Source of the DNA: Thermoplasmatota archaeon
GTDB taxonomy: Archaea; Thermoplasmatota; E2; DHVEG-1
DNA: 41,509 bases
Assembly: GCA_030601705.1 (NCBI GenBank)
Contig: JAUWBM010000012.1
Span: 1-41,509 of the forward strand
Direction: 5' to 3'
Numbering within the stretch: position 1 is the first letter of the stretch; the number at the start of each line of letters is the position of its first letter. The notes below the pieces were generated by a model that saw only the letters and a list, made by a program, of their open reading frames with translations, did not search any database and was not told the origin of the DNA. Shown one piece after another: positions 15,903 to 24,560 of this stretch. The position numbers and the translations under genes were made by a program.

Positions 15903-16871
15903 ATGAAAATAGGAAAAATATTGATACTTGCAATGGTAGTCAGCAGCCTCCTCGCCATTTCAATTTCTTCTGTTGTGGCAGTTGATGAATATGAACTTAT
16001 AACAGATGGAACCGGCGATGTCATTGACTTTGTAACCCAAGAAACTGTAGATGAACATCCAGATATTGATGTTGAGAATATTGATATTACTGAGTTAAAG
16101 TACGAGAGAGAAGATAAGAGTGTAACCCTAACATTGAAGGTAGATGGGGTCATCGAGAACAGAGGAGATCTAAGTGATATAAGTGAATATGGCCTTCCGG
16201 ATGACTTGCTTGATTTTAATGTTAATACGGTGGGATATGTTTTTATGTTATTTACATCGTATGATGAATACCAAATAGCATATGCAAATAATACATGCCA
16301 AGTTATTTATCTTACAGAGTTTGAGATTATAAATCTTACAGAAGATGATTTTTCTGTTAATGTCGATACGCTTACAATTTTCTTTGAAGTAGGAACTACC
16401 AATGAAACCTATGAATCCGTTTCTGTCACGACACTTTATCAAAAATTTTCTCTTTCTGATTTGGAAGAATGGGAAGGGGATGATCCGGAAGGATTGGAGG
16501 GTTTAGTGGTTTTTTTGAGCGATGAAGCACCAAATCAACCATTAGTGGTTGATGGATATGCGCCAAATTTAGGCGAGATGGGCAAAACCGTAGAGTTTGA
16601 AGGACTTGCTCTCTACGGTCAACCTCCATACACCTACCATTGGGATTTCGGCGATGGATCTACACCATCATCAGAAAAAAACCCAACTCATATTTATGAG
16701 CAGCCAGGAAAATATAATTACACTCTTACGATCACAGATAATTCAGATTATTCAGAAAGTTTCACAGACACTATTGAAATAATTGATACAGAGGAGAAAG
16801 ATACTCCAGGTTTTGAACTTGTGATTGTTATTGCAGCCATAGGCTTAATTCTATTATGGAGAAGAAAATAA
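15903..16871 (+). CDS. Surface protein with PKD domain and PGF-CTERM tail
   Basis: 322 residues. Signal peptide MKIGKILILAMVVSSLLAIS; a central beta-rich region of unknown family; a PKD domain (PPYTYHWDFGDGSTPSSEKN then PTHIYEQPGKYNYTLTITD); then a TPGFELVIVIAAIGLILLWR tail followed by RK. Pro-Gly-Phe, a hydrophobic span and a basic end is the PGF-CTERM signal recognised by archaeosortase A in haloarchaea and methanogens, which leads to cleavage and lipid attachment. No archaeosortase gene is in the window. GGAGA lies 8 bases before the ATG. Probably an S-layer-associated protein. Confidence 0.8.
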   Translation: MKIGKILILAMVVSSLLAISISSVVAVDEYELITDGTGDVIDFVTQETVDEHPDIDVENIDITELKYEREDKSVTLTLKVDGVIENRGDLSDISEYGLPDDLLDFNVNTVGYVFMLFTSYDEYQIAYANNTCQVIYLTEFEIINLTEDDFSVNVDTLTIFFEVGTTNETYESVSVTTLYQKFSLSDLEEWEGDDPEGLEGLVVFLSDEAPNQPLVVDGYAPNLGEMGKTVEFEGLALYGQPPYTYHWDFGDGSTPSSEKNPTHIYEQPGKYNYTLTITDNSDYSESFTDTIEIIDTEEKDTPGFELVIVIAAIGLILLWRRK

Positions 16872-16951
16872 CATCTCTTCTTATTTTTTATTACCAATTT
16901 TAGTTATCTTTTTATTTAGCCAACCTATGACTTTCAAAAAGAGGAATCTAA

Positions 16952-18295
16952 ATGACTGAGAAAGAGAGCGAATATGCCTATAAGAAGAAGTTTGCATGGG
17001 AAATTCTAACTAAAAATCAGATTGAAAAAGCCTTTGATTTTGCCGAGGAATGCAAAAAATTTTTGAATGATTCTAAAACAGAGAGGGAAGCTGTACAACA
17101 AATAAAAGAGATTGCAAAAACGAGTAGGAAAAAAATCACAATAAACAGAGAAAAAGAAGCTGCCATTATTGTACCTGGTAAAAAACCAGTACGTAAAGGG
17201 CTCCGCATTATAATATCTCATATAGATTCCCCTCGATTGGATTTGAAACAGGTTCCACTGTACGAGGATTCAGAAAGTAATCTTGCGCTTTTTGAGACGC
17301 ATTACTATGGTGGGATAAAAAAATTCCAATGGGTAGTTATTCCTCTTGCATTACATGGAGTTATCGTTAAAAAAAATGGGGAAAAAATTACATTTACCTT
17401 GGGTGAAAATGAAAACGATCCCGTTTTTTCTGTACCTGATCTACTGCCTCATCTATCCCATGAAGCGCAAGATACGAAAAAAATTGGTGAAGCTATAAAA
17501 GGAGAAAGTTTGGATATAATGGTGGGAAGTAGACCAGCGGCAGGTGATTTTAAAGAAAAAATCAAAACTGCAATTCTTGATAAACTGCAGAAGGATTATG
17601 GAATAACTGAAGAAGACTTTATTTCTGCTGAACTTGAGGCAGTTCCTGCTTACAAAGCAAGAGACATGGGATTTGATAAATCATTGATAGGTGCATATGG
17701 GCAAGATGACAGGGTTTGTACCTTTGCATCTTTAAAGGCAATTCTTGATTTGAAAAAACCTGAACATGCTGCACTTTCGCTTTTTGTTGATAAGGAAGAA
17801 ATTGGCAGTGAAGGGAGCGCCACTGCTCAGGTTACAACTTTTCTAAGATCAATTGTAAAAGAATTAGATCCATCTGTCGATGTAGACCGCGTTATGCTAA
17901 AATCTAAAGTAATATCAGCTGATGTGAACGCCGCGGTAACGCCCAACTATACGGATGTTTTCGAACTTAAAAACGCCTCATCTCTGGGAAATGGTATAGT
18001 CATGTCGAAATATACTGGTCACGGTGGCAAATACGCTGCAAACGATGCATCTGCAGAGTATGTTGCAGAGATTAGAACGATGCTTAACGAGGCGAAAATA
18101 CCGTGGCAAACTGGAGAACTGGGCAAGGTTGATAAAGGCGGTGGAGGTACCGTTGCAAAATATTTTTCTAGATTGGGCATGGAAGTTATTGACCTTGGGC
18201 CAGCCGTTATATCTATGCACTCACCTTTTGAAGTTTCAAGTAAAGTAGATATTTATTCTTCATACTTGGCATATAATGCATTTCTAAAAAGCTAA
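16952..18295 (+). CDS. M18-family aminopeptidase
   Basis: 447 residues, normal length for M18 (aspartyl aminopeptidase type). Metal and catalytic residues are visible: His90 in ISHIDSPRLD, Asp252 in GQDDRVC, Glu282-Glu283 in DKEEIGSEGSA, Asp in ISADVNAAV and His423 in SMHSPFE. It is a cytoplasmic dizinc exopeptidase that trims N-terminal residues, often acidic ones, from peptides. GAGGA precedes the ATG by about 7 bases. The C-terminal GKVDKGGGGTVAKY and DLGPAVISMHSPFE blocks are strongly conserved in the family. Confidence 0.9.
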   Translation: MTEKESEYAYKKKFAWEILTKNQIEKAFDFAEECKKFLNDSKTEREAVQQIKEIAKTSRKKITINREKEAAIIVPGKKPVRKGLRIIISHIDSPRLDLKQVPLYEDSESNLALFETHYYGGIKKFQWVVIPLALHGVIVKKNGEKITFTLGENENDPVFSVPDLLPHLSHEAQDTKKIGEAIKGESLDIMVGSRPAAGDFKEKIKTAILDKLQKDYGITEEDFISAELEAVPAYKARDMGFDKSLIGAYGQDDRVCTFASLKAILDLKKPEHAALSLFVDKEEIGSEGSATAQVTTFLRSIVKELDPSVDVDRVMLKSKVISADVNAAVTPNYTDVFELKNASSLGNGIVMSKYTGHGGKYAANDASAEYVAEIRTMLNEAKIPWQTGELGKVDKGGGGTVAKYFSRLGMEVIDLGPAVISMHSPFEVSSKVDIYSSYLAYNAFLKS

Positions 18296-18309
18296 TGAGG
18301 AGGATAAAG

Positions 18310-18510
18310 TCACAAAAATCGTTCTCTTATTTGCTCAACGGCTTGTTTAAAACCATTTTGGCAATATTCTTGATTGCATGATTTATCAATATGTTGAGTT
18401 ACTGGAAGTCCAGCTAGACGCATCATAGGTATGGTTGCTTTTTTACCATGTCTCCATCGGGCGTACAACCAATGACTTATGAAAAACGCAGGTCCATATA
18501 TCCATCTCAT
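18310..18510 (-). CDS. Small aromatic-rich protein, possibly the end of a frameshifted gene
   Basis: 66 residues from an ATG at 18510 (MRWIYGPAFFISHWLYARWR...), with paired Cys (KSCNQEYCQNG) near the end. The same frame stays open and protein-like upstream without any usual start codon (for example LTELQWEILSRCWKNNIDFW). A TATA box (18705-18712 on the minus strand) and an ATG at 18667 sit where a start is expected but in another frame, linked by a run of six A (18647-18652); losing one base would give a 119-residue protein. Either a broken gene, a sequencing error, or a short gene starting at 18510. Family unknown. Confidence 0.45.
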   Translation of the reverse strand: MRWIYGPAFFISHWLYARWRHGKKATIPMMRLAGLPVTQHIDKSCNQEYCQNGFKQAVEQIRERFL

Positions 18511-18780
18511 ATCTGGTGTCCAGAAATCAATATTATTTTTCCAACATCTGGATAGTATCTCCCATTGTAATTCCGTGAGACTTTTAAGATTTGTTCTTCT
18601 AGAATTTTCTTGTGTTATCTCGAAATTACATAGAGATTTATTTGTTAAAAAACGGGTTGTAACGCATTTGAAAAACGCAAATGTTAAAACTAGAGAGATA
18701 GAAATATTTATATGTAAGTTATTTTATTGCACTTAAAAGGGTATCGAAAAGTATAAAAGATTTATGGGGGAAGTTAAGTA

Positions 18781-19737
18781 ATGATTCCTATTCAATCAAA
18801 AAAGAAGAAAGACAAACGGCAGAATATTGAAGAAATCATTGAATGTCCTGAATGTGGTAGTACACATCTTAGTAGAGATTATTCTAGAGCAGAATTAGTT
18901 TGTGAAGATTGCGGACTGGTCATAGACGAGGCTTTTATTGATCATGGACCTGAATGGAGAGCGTTTGACAGTGACCAGCGGGAAAAGAGATCCCGGGTTG
19001 GGGCTCCGATGACCTATACAATTCATGATAAGGGTCTTAGTACAATGATTGGTTGGAAAAACAGAGATTCGTATGGAAAATCTATTCCAACCAGAAACAG
19101 GGCTCAGTTGTATCGTCTCAGAAAATGGCAGAGAAGGATTAGAATTAGTGATGCTACAGAAAGAAACCTTGCCTTTGCCTTATCAGAACTTGACAGAATG
19201 GCTTCTGGAATGAGCCTTCCCAGAACTGTAAGAGAAACAGCAGCCATGATCTACCGAAAGGCAGTTCTGAAGAATCTCATTAGAGGGAGAAGCATTGAGG
19301 GCGTCTCTGCCTCTGCCCTTTATGCAGCCTGCAGGCAATGTAACGTACCAAGAACGCTTGATGAAATTGCATCTTCATCACGTGTATCAAGAAAAGAAAT
19401 CGGGAGGACTTACAGATTTATAGCAAGAGAATTAGGACTGAAACTTATGCCTACATCACCGCAGGATTATATATCAAGATTTTGTAGTGAATTAAAGCTG
19501 AGTGGTGATGTACAGGCAAAATCAATTGAAATTTTGAAAGATGCAGCTGATAAGGAACTTACTAGCGGACGCGGACCAACTGGTGTCGCTGCAGCCTCTA
19601 TTTATATTTCATCCATACTATGCGGAGAACGACGAACACAAAGAGAAGTCGCAGATGTTGCGGGCGTAACAGAAGTAACAATTCGAAACAGATACAAAGA
19701 ACTTGCTGAGCGATTAGACATTGATATCATCCTCTAA
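18781..19737 (+). CDS. tfb: Transcription initiation factor TFB
   Basis: 318 residues. N-terminal zinc ribbon Cys22-x2-Cys25 and Cys41-x2-Cys44, the B-finger/linker region ([35 protein letters not shown]), then two cyclin-like repeats (about 125-215 and 220-318) with [12 protein letters not shown]- and [12 protein letters not shown]-type helix-turn-helix ends. TFB bridges TBP-bound TATA DNA and RNA polymerase. A TATA-like TATAAAAG and a GGGGGAAG ribosome site both precede the ATG. RlmE follows 5 bases after the stop. Confidence 0.95.
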   Translation: MIPIQSKKKKDKRQNIEEIIECPECGSTHLSRDYSRAELVCEDCGLVIDEAFIDHGPEWRAFDSDQREKRSRVGAPMTYTIHDKGLSTMIGWKNRDSYGKSIPTRNRAQLYRLRKWQRRIRISDATERNLAFALSELDRMASGMSLPRTVRETAAMIYRKAVLKNLIRGRSIEGVSASALYAACRQCNVPRTLDEIASSSRVSRKEIGRTYRFIARELGLKLMPTSPQDYISRFCSELKLSGDVQAKSIEILKDAADKELTSGRGPTGVAAASIYISSILCGERRTQREVADVAGVTEVTIRNRYKELAERLDIDIIL

Positions 19738-19742
19738 ACATT

Positions 19743-20354
19743 ATGACTCGTTGGCACAGGGAAAAAAAGAGAGAGCATTATTATAAAGAATCAAAGCGAC
19801 TCGGATATCGGGCCCGCTCTGCATTTAAATTAAAACAGATCCAAAAGAGATTTAGTGTTTTTTCAAAGGAAGATATTGTTATAGATCTCGGCGCAGCTCC
19901 AGGCGGATGGAGCCAGGTTGCAAAAGAAGTTGTTGGCAAACGAGGCATCGTCATTGGTGCAGATATTCTACCAATTAAACCTCTCGATAATGTGCAATTC
20001 ATTCAAGGTGACATTACAGATAACGAAACAGTAGAGGAAATCAAACAAATATTGAATGATACCAAAGCAGATGTTGTCCTATCAGATATGTCGCCAGATA
20101 TTTCTGGGAATTACTCTGTTGATCAGGCTCGAAGTCTATGGCTGTGCGAACGAGCGCTAGAAGTAGCGGAACAAGTACTACACCACAGCGGAATGTTTGT
20201 CTGTAAAATTTTCGAAGGAGAAGACACCAGAGAATTTATTGAAAAGGTAAAACATCGCTTTTCTTCAGTAAGAACGTTTACTCCTGATGCATCACGGAAA
20301 AGTAGCTCAGAGATTTATATAATAGCGAAATCATTAAAAGATACCCCTACATAA
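19743..20354 (+). CDS. rlmE: 23S rRNA 2'-O-methyltransferase RlmE (FtsJ/RrmJ)
   Basis: 203 residues. RARSAFKLKQIQKRF (catalytic Lys), DLGAAPGGWSQVA (S-adenosylmethionine loop), SDMSPDISGNY (Asp), VCKIFEGED (Lys) and SSEIYIIAK (Glu) give the K-D-K-E tetrad of RrmJ methyltransferases, which modify a uridine in the A-loop of 23S rRNA. It lacks the extra C-terminal TRAM domain of some archaeal forms. It is cotranscribed with tfb. Confidence 0.92.
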   Translation: MTRWHREKKREHYYKESKRLGYRARSAFKLKQIQKRFSVFSKEDIVIDLGAAPGGWSQVAKEVVGKRGIVIGADILPIKPLDNVQFIQGDITDNETVEEIKQILNDTKADVVLSDMSPDISGNYSVDQARSLWLCERALEVAEQVLHHSGMFVCKIFEGEDTREFIEKVKHRFSSVRTFTPDASRKSSSEIYIIAKSLKDTPT

Positions 20355-20460
20355 GGTGTTTAATAAGTTCAAATAAACTAACAGATGAATGATAGAAGGA
20401 TATATTATATAGTGGTTGATATCAAGGTCATTTCACATAAACTGAACTTACTTGGTAGAT

Positions 20461-21426
20461 ATGATGTCGGAACAATCACCTTCACTAGAAGCTTTTCTTC
20501 AAAACACCTTCGAAGATATAGAAAATAAGATGAAGGGGATGATCTCTGATGAGAGAATACTATCAATTCTAAACGGGGGGAAACGGTTAAGACCATTGTT
20601 AGGCGCTATTGCTTTTAAGGTTTGTACTGGAGGGAAGGAGCCGCCAGAGAAGTATCAAAAGTTTTTAGAGGGATGTGTTGGCGTAGAACTTGCTCATGGT
20701 GCATCTCTTGTCCATGATGATATTATCGATGGTGATTTGAACCGCAGGGGTGAACCTGCTTTTTATATCAAAACAGGCATAGATAACGCAATTTTAATTG
20801 GGCATAAAATGCTTGTAATAGGATTTGATCTTGCCGTGGCCCATGGAGAAAAGATCGCAAAATTATATATGGAGGGTTGGCGTGGAACGCTTGATGGGCA
20901 ACTGAAGGAAATAAATTTCAACAGTAAAGATCTTAACGATGCAAGATTATCTGCCGATTCAAAATTCTTCCAAATTTACAGCAGGATTATTGATCTGAAA
21001 ACCGCTACCTTGTTTTCTTCAAGTTGTAAGGCCGCTGCAATCTGGGCAGATGTCTCTGAAGATCTTTCAACTGTCCTTGCAAACTATGGGAGAGAGGTCG
21101 GGTTTGCCTATCAACTTGCTGACGACCTAGTAGATCTTGAAAAAGGTGAAATGATTGACAGTGTGGTACTCCCTTTACTCTCAAGACTGGAGAGAAGAGC
21201 CATTAAAAATGGTAGTATAAAAGCGAGAGCGCTCAAGAAAAAAATAGAAAAAAACTCTCCTGAAATCAAAAAACTCTACCTTGATGAAATTAAAAAACAT
21301 GTTATGAACGCTCAACGACTCAGCACAGAAGGAATTGTCCCAACTAATAACTATAAACCGTTCCTTCAAGAGGCGCCAACTTATATTATTAATAAAATGT
21401 TAAAAGAGATAAACATTATAATTTAG
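20461..21426 (+). CDS. idsA: Polyprenyl diphosphate synthase (geranylgeranyl/farnesyl type)
   Basis: 321 residues from the ATG at 20461 (an in-frame TTG exists at 20452). GGKRLRP (39-45), first Asp-rich motif HDDIIDGD (Asp86 to Asp90) and second YQLADDLVDLEKGE are those of trans-prenyl diphosphate synthases, which build the C20 chain of archaeal membrane lipids from IPP and DMAPP. The helix before the first motif (VELAHGASLVH) has small residues, consistent with a long product, but length is not certain. The gene overlaps the convergent membrane gene by 11 bases. Confidence 0.9.
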   Translation: MMSEQSPSLEAFLQNTFEDIENKMKGMISDERILSILNGGKRLRPLLGAIAFKVCTGGKEPPEKYQKFLEGCVGVELAHGASLVHDDIIDGDLNRRGEPAFYIKTGIDNAILIGHKMLVIGFDLAVAHGEKIAKLYMEGWRGTLDGQLKEINFNSKDLNDARLSADSKFFQIYSRIIDLKTATLFSSSCKAAAIWADVSEDLSTVLANYGREVGFAYQLADDLVDLEKGEMIDSVVLPLLSRLERRAIKNGSIKARALKKKIEKNSPEIKKLYLDEIKKHVMNAQRLSTEGIVPTNNYKPFLQEAPTYIINKMLKEINIII

Positions 21427-22081
21427 ACTTTTTATTGTTTCTTCGTTTTTTGATAACAAAATACAGTATTATTACTACAACAATTACGACAACGAGAATG
21501 AGTGTAAGCAGGGCATTTATTCCAGCAAAAATAAGGAATACTTGTGCGAATGTAGCGATGAGGAGGCATCCTATAATCGCTCCAAGTGATATTGCAAAAA
21601 ATGTATTCCAGGGTTTCATGCCAATTAAACGTCCAACAATTGATCCGACAAGTCCTCCAGACCCTTGAAATGGGACCATAACAAAAAGAACGACGCCGAT
21701 GAAACGAAGTGGCTTAATCCAGCCGTATTTCTGTTCTACGTTTTTCCCTTTTTCTTCAACTTTAATCATAAATTTTCCAACGAATGGAACTTTTTTTGCA
21801 AGGTCATAATTCCATACGAGAAAGAGAGCCACAACTATATCAACAAAAGCAATTGATAATGCCATTACTAAAGGATGGATTCCAAATCCTACGCCGAGTG
21901 GAATAATCGATTCTTTTCCCAATGGTGGAAAAAAATATCCAGTGATAAGTGGCCAATATTTTACTCGCATCGCCTCTTCTAGAAGTAAACCAATAATACC
22001 AAATACGGCTGATCCAAGTATAATTGGTATAAAGAATTTGGCTAGTCGAACCAATGGTTTTGATTCCAGTTTTCTGTTCAT
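21416..22081 (-). CDS. Small multidrug-export family membrane protein (COG2426 type)
   Basis: 221 residues with about five hydrophobic spans and a very basic end (IKKRRNNKKSK). FPPLGKESIIPLGVGFGIHP and VPFQGSGGLVGSIVGRLIGM resemble the re-entrant, Gly/Pro-rich blocks of the PF06695 small multidrug export family; the transported substrate is unknown and the family name should not be taken literally. AGGTG lies 8 bases before the ATG. It converges on the prenyl synthase gene. Confidence 0.7.
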   Translation of the reverse strand: MNRKLESKPLVRLAKFFIPIILGSAVFGIIGLLLEEAMRVKYWPLITGYFFPPLGKESIIPLGVGFGIHPLVMALSIAFVDIVVALFLVWNYDLAKKVPFVGKFMIKVEEKGKNVEQKYGWIKPLRFIGVVLFVMVPFQGSGGLVGSIVGRLIGMKPWNTFFAISLGAIIGCLLIATFAQVFLIFAGINALLTLILVVVIVVVIILYFVIKKRRNNKKSKL

Positions 22082-22129
22082 ATTCTGACACCTTAATATC
22101 GCATGGCTATAAAGATTATTTCGATAAAA

Positions 22130-22789
22130 TTAGATAGATACGAAAATTGCTGCATGATCCTTTTCATACGGTGCCAAATCTATTGTTTTGATAACTCTTA
22201 ATCCGTATTCTTCAAGTTGTGAACTTACAAGCTTGTATGCTTGTTTTGGTTGTAGAGAGACATCAATACTTCGTGCCTTCACCATGAAAATACCGCTGCC
22301 TTTCTTCTTTAGGTATCTAGTCACATTTACTATAAAAATTTCTGCTTGATTTCTTTGAGATATATCCTGATAAATGAGATCAACAAGAGAAACGAGAGAA
22401 CTATATCGATCTGGGTGGTTCGCATCTCCCAAAATTGGAATAATATTCTGTCTTTTTTCACTTACTTTTATCAAATCATGAACGGCAATCGGTGAACTTT
22501 CAACTGCATAAACAATGCCGTTTTTTACAATATCTGAAATATGACTCACAGTTGTTCCTGTTGCCGCACCGAGATATAATATGTGATCATCAGGTTTTAT
22601 GTTCACTTTAAATCCTTTGAGAATCGCCGCAGCTAGTTTGCTTCTGTAAGGATTCCATGATCGGAATTCCCTATTTTTATAGGTCATCAATTTTTCATTA
22701 TATACTTTGATTCCTTTGCATGAATCAAGATTTTCTGTGAAGATTCTGTTTTTTTCTTTGAAAACACCCTCTATTTCAATGGATTTCAT
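22130..22789 (-). CDS. flpA: Fibrillarin-like rRNA/tRNA 2'-O-methyltransferase
   Basis: 219 residues, standard archaeal fibrillarin length. YREFRSWNPYRSKLAAAIL-type entry block, YLGAATGTTVSHISDIV (S-adenosylmethionine loop), VYAVESSPIAVHDL, ILGDANHPDRY, DLIYQDISQRNQAEIF and a final KTIDLAPYEKDHAAIFV are diagnostic. It is the catalytic subunit of C/D-box sRNP, modifying rRNA and tRNA. Its usual partner Nop5 is not adjacent; the gene stands alone, divergent from gcvT across 58 bases. Confidence 0.92.
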   Translation of the reverse strand: MKSIEIEGVFKEKNRIFTENLDSCKGIKVYNEKLMTYKNREFRSWNPYRSKLAAAILKGFKVNIKPDDHILYLGAATGTTVSHISDIVKNGIVYAVESSPIAVHDLIKVSEKRQNIIPILGDANHPDRYSSLVSLVDLIYQDISQRNQAEIFIVNVTRYLKKKGSGIFMVKARSIDVSLQPKQAYKLVSSQLEEYGLRVIKTIDLAPYEKDHAAIFVSI

Positions 22790-22847
22790 TAAGATATGTT
22801 ATGAGCGGGGTTTGATAAATAATTTGTCGAAATGTTAAACTATAGCA

Positions 22848-23978
22848 ATGATATACACCGGGTCGATAGATATGGTGTCAAAATCTCCTTTATACAATAT
22901 TCATAAAGACCTCGGGGCTAAGTTTACCGAGTTTGCTGGCTTTGAAATGCCAATACAATTTTCATCAATAAAAGATGAACATCTGACTGTAAGAAGATCT
23001 GTTGGTCTTTTTGATGTCTCCCATATGAGTAATGTATGGATTACAGGAAAAGATGCAGAAAAACTGATTAGCCTAACAACTGTAGAGGATGCTAAAAAGA
23101 TTGGTGATGGTAAAAGCCAGTATACTGCCATATTGCGAGAAGATGGTACAGTCATCGATGATACGATTTTTATGCATGTAGGAGAGAAATACATGATAAT
23201 TCCCAACGCAGGTATGTCTACTACTGTTACTAAATGGCTGAATGATAAAGCCAAAGAGCATAATCTCGATGCAAAAGCAGAAGATGTTTCTAGAGATTTT
23301 GTGATTCTTGCGATACAAGGCCCAAAATCAAGAGAGACCTTACAGAAACTCACAGATACTGATCTTATGACTGTGAAATTTTTTGGCTGTCAATACATTG
23401 ACGTGGCTGATGTACACTGCATTATTTCACATACAGGCTATACTGGAGAGTTAGGATTTGAGTTGCAAATAACCCCAACTAAAGAAGCAGAGAAATTGTT
23501 TTTAAAACTTCTTGATGCGGGCAAAGAATTCAATATAAAACCAATCGGTCTTGGTGCACGTGATACCTTACGGCTGGAGAAATGTTTCATTCTCGCAGGT
23601 AACGAATTCGAAGGTGGAAGAACGCCGCTTGAAGCTATTATGTCTTGGACGATAAACTGGGATCATGAGTTCATAGGAAAAGATGCTCTTCTAAAGCAAA
23701 AGGAGCGGGGAGATTATGAACGGTTAACCTGTCTGGAATGCATTGATAAAGGCATTCCGCGGCATGGTTGTGAAATGGAAAAAGATGGAGAGAAAGTAGG
23801 TGTTGTTGCGAGTGGTACGTTGTCTCCTTGTCTAAATACAGGCATTGCTATGGGATATCTTCGTCCTGATTATAGAGAGAAGGGCAATATACTTGAGATT
23901 ATGGTAAGAGGCAAACCTGTGAAAGCTAAGGTTGTAAAACCCCCGTTTGTTCCAAAAGACTGGGCACAGCAACATTAG
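22848..23978 (+). CDS. gcvT: Glycine cleavage system T protein (aminomethyltransferase)
   Basis: 376 residues. PLYNIHKDLGAKFTEFAGFE, FDVSHMSNVWITG, GYTGELGFELQI and GARDTLRLEKCFILAGNEF are hallmark GcvT blocks (tetrahydrofolate and lipoyl-aminomethyl binding). It transfers the methylene group from the H-protein to tetrahydrofolate or a tetrahydropterin. An ATG at 22872 (MVSKSPL) is an alternative start, closer to the family's usual N-terminus. gcvH follows 43 bases later; gcvP is not in the window. Confidence 0.93.
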   Translation: MIYTGSIDMVSKSPLYNIHKDLGAKFTEFAGFEMPIQFSSIKDEHLTVRRSVGLFDVSHMSNVWITGKDAEKLISLTTVEDAKKIGDGKSQYTAILREDGTVIDDTIFMHVGEKYMIIPNAGMSTTVTKWLNDKAKEHNLDAKAEDVSRDFVILAIQGPKSRETLQKLTDTDLMTVKFFGCQYIDVADVHCIISHTGYTGELGFELQITPTKEAEKLFLKLLDAGKEFNIKPIGLGARDTLRLEKCFILAGNEFEGGRTPLEAIMSWTINWDHEFIGKDALLKQKERGDYERLTCLECIDKGIPRHGCEMEKDGEKVGVVASGTLSPCLNTGIAMGYLRPDYREKGNILEIMVRGKPVKAKVVKPPFVPKDWAQQH

Positions 23979-24021
23979 AAAATGTTTAAAACACTATTGA
24001 AAATAACAGGATTTGATAAAT

Positions 24022-24399
24022 ATGGCAGAAGAAGTGAGAGAGGGTTTGAGATATACTGAGACACATGAATGGCTGAAAATACAAGGCGATACCGCCATCA
24101 TAGGGATTACTGATCATGCTCAAGCTGAACTGACTGATATTGTATTTGTAGAATTACCAGAAGGTGGCAAAGAAATTAAAAAAGGTGAAGAGCTCTGTGT
24201 TGTAGAGTCAGTGAAATCTGTTTCGGAGATATATTCACCAATTAGTGGAAAGGTTGTTGATGTAAATAAAAAACTTGACGATTCTCCAGAAATCATCAAT
24301 GAAAGCCCTTATGATGATGGGTGGCTTGTTGAACTCGAAATTAAAGATAAATCAGAACTTGATGGCTTGCTTGATGCAGAATCGTATAGGAAAATGTAG
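24022..24399 (+). CDS. gcvH: Glycine cleavage system H protein
   Basis: 125 residues from the ATG at 24022 (an in-frame TTG lies 9 bases earlier). YTETHEWLKI, GITDHAQAELTDIVFVELPE, and VVESVKSVSEIYSP with lipoylated Lys65 identify it. It shuttles the aminomethyl group between GcvP and GcvT. It directly follows gcvT and is surely in the same transcript. Confidence 0.95.
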   Translation: MAEEVREGLRYTETHEWLKIQGDTAIIGITDHAQAELTDIVFVELPEGGKEIKKGEELCVVESVKSVSEIYSPISGKVVDVNKKLDDSPEIINESPYDDGWLVELEIKDKSELDGLLDAESYRKM

Positions 24400-24505
24400 A
24401 ACGTATGCAGGGCGAATAACAGATATTTTCTGCTCAAAAGTAGCGTGTTAGTATGTAGTAGAGTATAGTCTAAAGTTTGCCATGGTAAATAACGGGTTTT
24501 TTTAA

Positions 24506-24551
24506 AAAGTTTGCATTAAAAAAGCAAAGATTTAAAAGAAAGTTTGCATTA
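24506..24551 (+). promoter_or_regulatory. TATA box bracketed by two perfect 13-bp direct repeats
   Basis: AAAGTTTGCATTA occurs at 24506-24518 and 24539-24551, 33 bases apart (about three helix turns), with TTTAAAAG (24531-24538) between them. A partial third copy, AAAGTTTGC, is at 24472. The TATA centre is 27 bases from the ATG at 24561, so the message is leaderless and a regulator bound to the repeats would block TFB or polymerase. Confidence 0.6.
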
Positions 24552-24560
24552 TATATTCCT

